Shown here: positions 5,843-7,679 of the stretch, piece by piece | Layout: every line of letters begins with the position of its first letter | How positions within the stretch are numbered: position 1 is the stretch's first letter | DNA from: Comamonadaceae bacterium | GTDB taxonomy: Bacteria > Pseudomonadota > Gammaproteobacteria > Burkholderiales > Burkholderiaceae_C | NCBI GenBank assembly: GCA_013298415.1 | Contig: JAAFHN010000109.1 | Coordinates: 1 to 7,679, forward strand | DNA: 7,679 bases | Direction of reading: 5' to 3' | Notes under the pieces: generated by a model | The model's database searches: none | What the model saw: the letters and a program-made list of their open reading frames with translations, nothing else | Told to the model about the DNA's origin: nothing | Position numbers and translations under genes: made by a program

Positions 5843-7273
5843 TCACGCCTTCTTCGCCTTTTGCGGCCGCTTCCAGCCTTCGATGCTGATTTGCTTGCCG
5901 CGTGCAACAGTGAGCATGTTGGGCGCGGTGGATTTGGTGATGGTGCTGCCGCCGCCCACCGTGCCGGCTGCGCCAATAGTCACAGGCGCCACCAGCACGC
6001 AATTGCTGCCCACATGCACATCGGCTTCGATCACGGTTTGGTGCTTGTTCGCGCCGTCGTAATTGGCGGTGATGCTGCCTGCGCCGTAGTTCACGCGCTC
6101 GCCCACGATGGCGTCACCCAGGTAGGCCAAGTGATTGGCTTTGGCGCCCTTGGCCATGCTTGAATTTTTCACTTCCACAAAGTTGCCGATGTGCACCTCG
6201 TCACCCAGCTTCGCACCGGGGCGCAGCCGCGCGAATGGGCCAATGAGGGCGCCCGCGCCGATGCTCACGCCGGCAGCTTCGCCGTCAATGTGGGTAAACG
6301 GATGGATCACCGCGCCGTCTGCAATTTGCGCATTCGCAATCACGCAGTTGGCACCGATGCGCACGCGATTGCCCAGCTTCACGGTGCCTTCAAACACGCA
6401 ATTCACATCAATGTCCACATCCAGCCCGCAGACGAGTTCACCGCGCAGATCAAAGCGCTTGGGGTCAGCCAAACGCACACCAGCCGTCATGAATGCTTGC
6501 GCTTGCCGCCACTGGAATTCGCGCTCCAGCTCGGCGAGTTGCAGCGGGCTGTTCACGCCAGCGGTTTGCGGCTCATCGTCTGTCACCACCGCCTGCACGG
6601 CTTCGCCATCTGCCACGGCAAACTTCACGATGTCGGTGAGGTAGAACTCTTTTTGCGCGTTGTTGTCGTCGAGCCTGGCGAGCCAGCGCTTGAGTTTGGC
6701 CGTGGGCACAGCCAAGATGCCGCTGTAGATCTCGTTGATCTGGCGCACTTCCTCGCTGGCATCTTTGTGCTCTACGATCGCCTGCACATGGCCTGACGCG
6801 TTGCGCACGATGCGGCCGTAGCCTGTGGGGTTGGCGAGCTTCACGGTGAGCAGCGCCAAGTGCTGGCCCGCCGCAGCGGCAACGAGTGCGGCAATCGTCT
6901 CAGGCTGGGTCAAGGGCACATCGCCACTCAAAATCACGGTCACGCCGTCTTCAGCCAGCAGGGGCGCTGCTTGCTGCACCGCATGGCCTGTGCCGAGCTG
7001 TGGCTCTTGCAATGCGAAGCCCACAGCGGGCGGCTTTTCAGCTTCAGGCATGGCGTTGACTGCGGCACGCACATCCTCACTTTGGTGGCCCGTGATCACC
7101 ACCGCTTGCCGCGCGTGGAGTGCCCTGGCGCACAGCAGCACATGCCCGAGCAAAGCGCGTGGCCCCAGCTTGTGCAAGACTTTGGCTTTGGCCGATTTCA
7201 TGCGTGTACCCTTGCCTGCCGCCATCACGACCACATCGACCCGGCTCTCGCTTAATTTTTCATTCATTTGCAT
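5843..7273 (-). CDS. glmU: bifunctional GlcNAc-1-phosphate uridylyltransferase / glucosamine-1-phosphate acetyltransferase GlmU
   Basis: 476-residue GlmU, a cytoplasmic trimer catalysing the last two steps to UDP-GlcNAc: acetyl-CoA-dependent acetylation of glucosamine-1-phosphate, then UTP-dependent uridylyl transfer. The product feeds peptidoglycan and lipopolysaccharide. The N-terminal nucleotidyltransferase (about 12-245) shows M-A-A-G-K-G-T-R-M (17-25), Q-L-G-T-G-H-A (92-98), S-G-D-V-P-L (116-121) and N-E-I-Y-S-G (180-185). The C-terminal left-handed beta-helix acetyltransferase (about 265-470) has many hexapeptide repeats, N-H-L-A-Y-L-G-D with the likely catalytic His381, N-Y-D-G-A-N-K-H (404-411) and the usual G-W-K-R-P near the end. 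Length and domain order are normal for the family. The frame offers several ATGs (7312 to 7267); 7273 is chosen because GAGGGA (minus strand, 7285-7280) sits six bases upstream. Divergent from a lipoprotein gene; glmS is not in the window. Confidence 0.97.
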   Translation of the reverse strand: MQMNEKLSESRVDVVVMAAGKGTRMKSAKAKVLHKLGPRALLGHVLLCARALHARQAVVITGHQSEDVRAAVNAMPEAEKPPAVGFALQEPQLGTGHAVQQAAPLLAEDGVTVILSGDVPLTQPETIAALVAAAAGQHLALLTVKLANPTGYGRIVRNASGHVQAIVEHKDASEEVRQINEIYSGILAVPTAKLKRWLARLDDNNAQKEFYLTDIVKFAVADGEAVQAVVTDDEPQTAGVNSPLQLAELEREFQWRQAQAFMTAGVRLADPKRFDLRGELVCGLDVDIDVNCVFEGTVKLGNRVRIGANCVIANAQIADGAVIHPFTHIDGEAAGVSIGAGALIGPFARLRPGAKLGDEVHIGNFVEVKNSSMAKGAKANHLAYLGDAIVGERVNYGAGSITANYDGANKHQTVIEADVHVGSNCVLVAPVTIGAAGTVGGGSTITKSTAPNMLTVARGKQISIEGWKRPQKAKKA

Positions 7274-7295
7274 GTTCATTCCCTCACAACAATGG

Positions 7296-7679
7296 ATGCG
7301 GCGCATTATCACGGCCCTCGCAGCGCTGGCCTTGGCAGGGCTGCTGCAAGGCTGCGCTGCCGTGAAATTGGCCTACAACAACGCGCCCGAGCTGTTGCAT
7401 TTTTACTTGGACAGCCAATTCAGCTTCACCGATTCGCAAAGCGAAATCGTGAAGGCCGATCTGCGCAGTTTGCAATCTTGGCACCGCAGCAACGAGCTGC
7501 CCGAGATTCTGAAATTGCTACAAAAAACGCAGCGATTGAGTGAACAAGCACTCGGACAGAGCAGCATTTGCAGCCTTTTTGACGAGTTTCAGCCACGAAT
7601 TGACACCGTGATGGCCCGCGCCATGCCCACCATGGCCCAAGTGGCGATGCAATCCGCGCCTGAGCAGTGGGCGGATTGG
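7296..7679 (+). CDS. DUF6279-type lipoprotein, cut by the right edge
   Basis: The first 128 residues of an open frame that continues past the window. It begins with a typical lipoprotein signal: basic M-R-R, a hydrophobic stretch rich in Ala and Leu, then L-L-Q-G-C with the probable lipidated Cys20 (Q at -2 is not ideal for the lipobox but tolerable). After it come L-A-Y-N-N-A-P-E-L-L (25-34), F-T-D-S-Q-S-E-I-V (44-52) and S-W-H-R-S-N-E-L-P (61-69), which match what I know of the DUF6279 lipoprotein family: an N/A-P motif, a D-x-Q motif and a W-H-R. The family has no established function. An in-frame ATG at 7272 would add eight residues but would overlap the glmU start, and neither start has a clear ribosome binding site; 7296 gives the better signal peptide. 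Anchoring is expected in the outer or inner membrane facing the periplasm. Confidence 0.8.
   Translation, partial: MRRIITALAALALAGLLQGCAAVKLAYNNAPELLHFYLDSQFSFTDSQSEIVKADLRSLQSWHRSNELPEILKLLQKTQRLSEQALGQSSICSLFDEFQPRIDTVMARAMPTMAQVAMQSAPEQWADW
7305..7310 (-). promoter_or_regulatory. possible -10 element for glmU
   Basis: On the minus strand GATAAT (7310-7305) matches the sigma70 -10 hexamer at five of six bases, with a TG one base before its A (T-G-A-T-A-A-T). It would place transcription start near 7297, giving a leader of about 24 nt that includes the GAGGGA ribosome binding site. No good -35 is present at 16-18 bp. It lies inside the first codons of the divergent lipoprotein gene. Confidence 0.3.

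Noticed and set aside
5306..6163. 285-codon plus-strand frame across vapB, the repeat and the glmU end
   Set aside because: It runs through a palindromic intergenic region and antisense to two solid genes, with no domain resemblance.

Overview
The window reads as chromosomal DNA of a betaproteobacterium, most likely Burkholderiales and Comamonadaceae-like. The basis is moderately high GC, the sequence style of GlmU and of the DUF6279-type lipoprotein, and a dispersed palindrome of the CCTTCGA...CTCAGG...CGAACGG type that I recall from these genomes. No genus can be named. Coding density is high and there is no phage, IS element or CRISPR array.

Left part (1-3599): a regulatory pair. An ECF sigma factor (minus strand, 859 to 215) and a membrane-spanning Ser/Thr protein kinase (plus strand, 888 to 3599) are divergent, with only 28 bp between their start codons. 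The sigma factor lacks the acidic DAED-like patch normally found in region 2.2 and has S-P-T-G there. Together with the adjacent kinase gene and no visible anti-sigma gene, this suggests a sigma factor activated by threonine phosphorylation. A further gene with a strong ribosome binding site begins at 35 on the minus strand and leaves the window; it may be a co-transcribed gene or a target.

Middle (3600-4726): a 194-bp gap holds two adjacent perfect hairpins with tRNA-like character, followed by a GT14-type (Core-2/I-branching) glycosyltransferase.

Right-centre (4778-5842): a VapBC-like toxin-antitoxin pair on the minus strand, an AbrB/SpoVT-fold antitoxin followed by a PIN-domain toxin. Three alternating GTAAG half-sites just upstream of the antitoxin look like its operator. 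Between this pair and glmU lies a nested palindromic repeat of about 147 bp.

Right end (5843-7679): the essential bifunctional enzyme GlmU (minus) is divergent from a lipoprotein gene of the DUF6279 type (plus), which is cut by the window edge. The GlmU and DUF6279 starts are 22 bp apart.

The genes do not form a single pathway. The kinase-sigma pair and the toxin-antitoxin pair are self-contained regulatory modules. GlmU (UDP-GlcNAc supply) and the glycosyltransferase both belong to cell-surface sugar metabolism, but the sequence shows no direct link between them.
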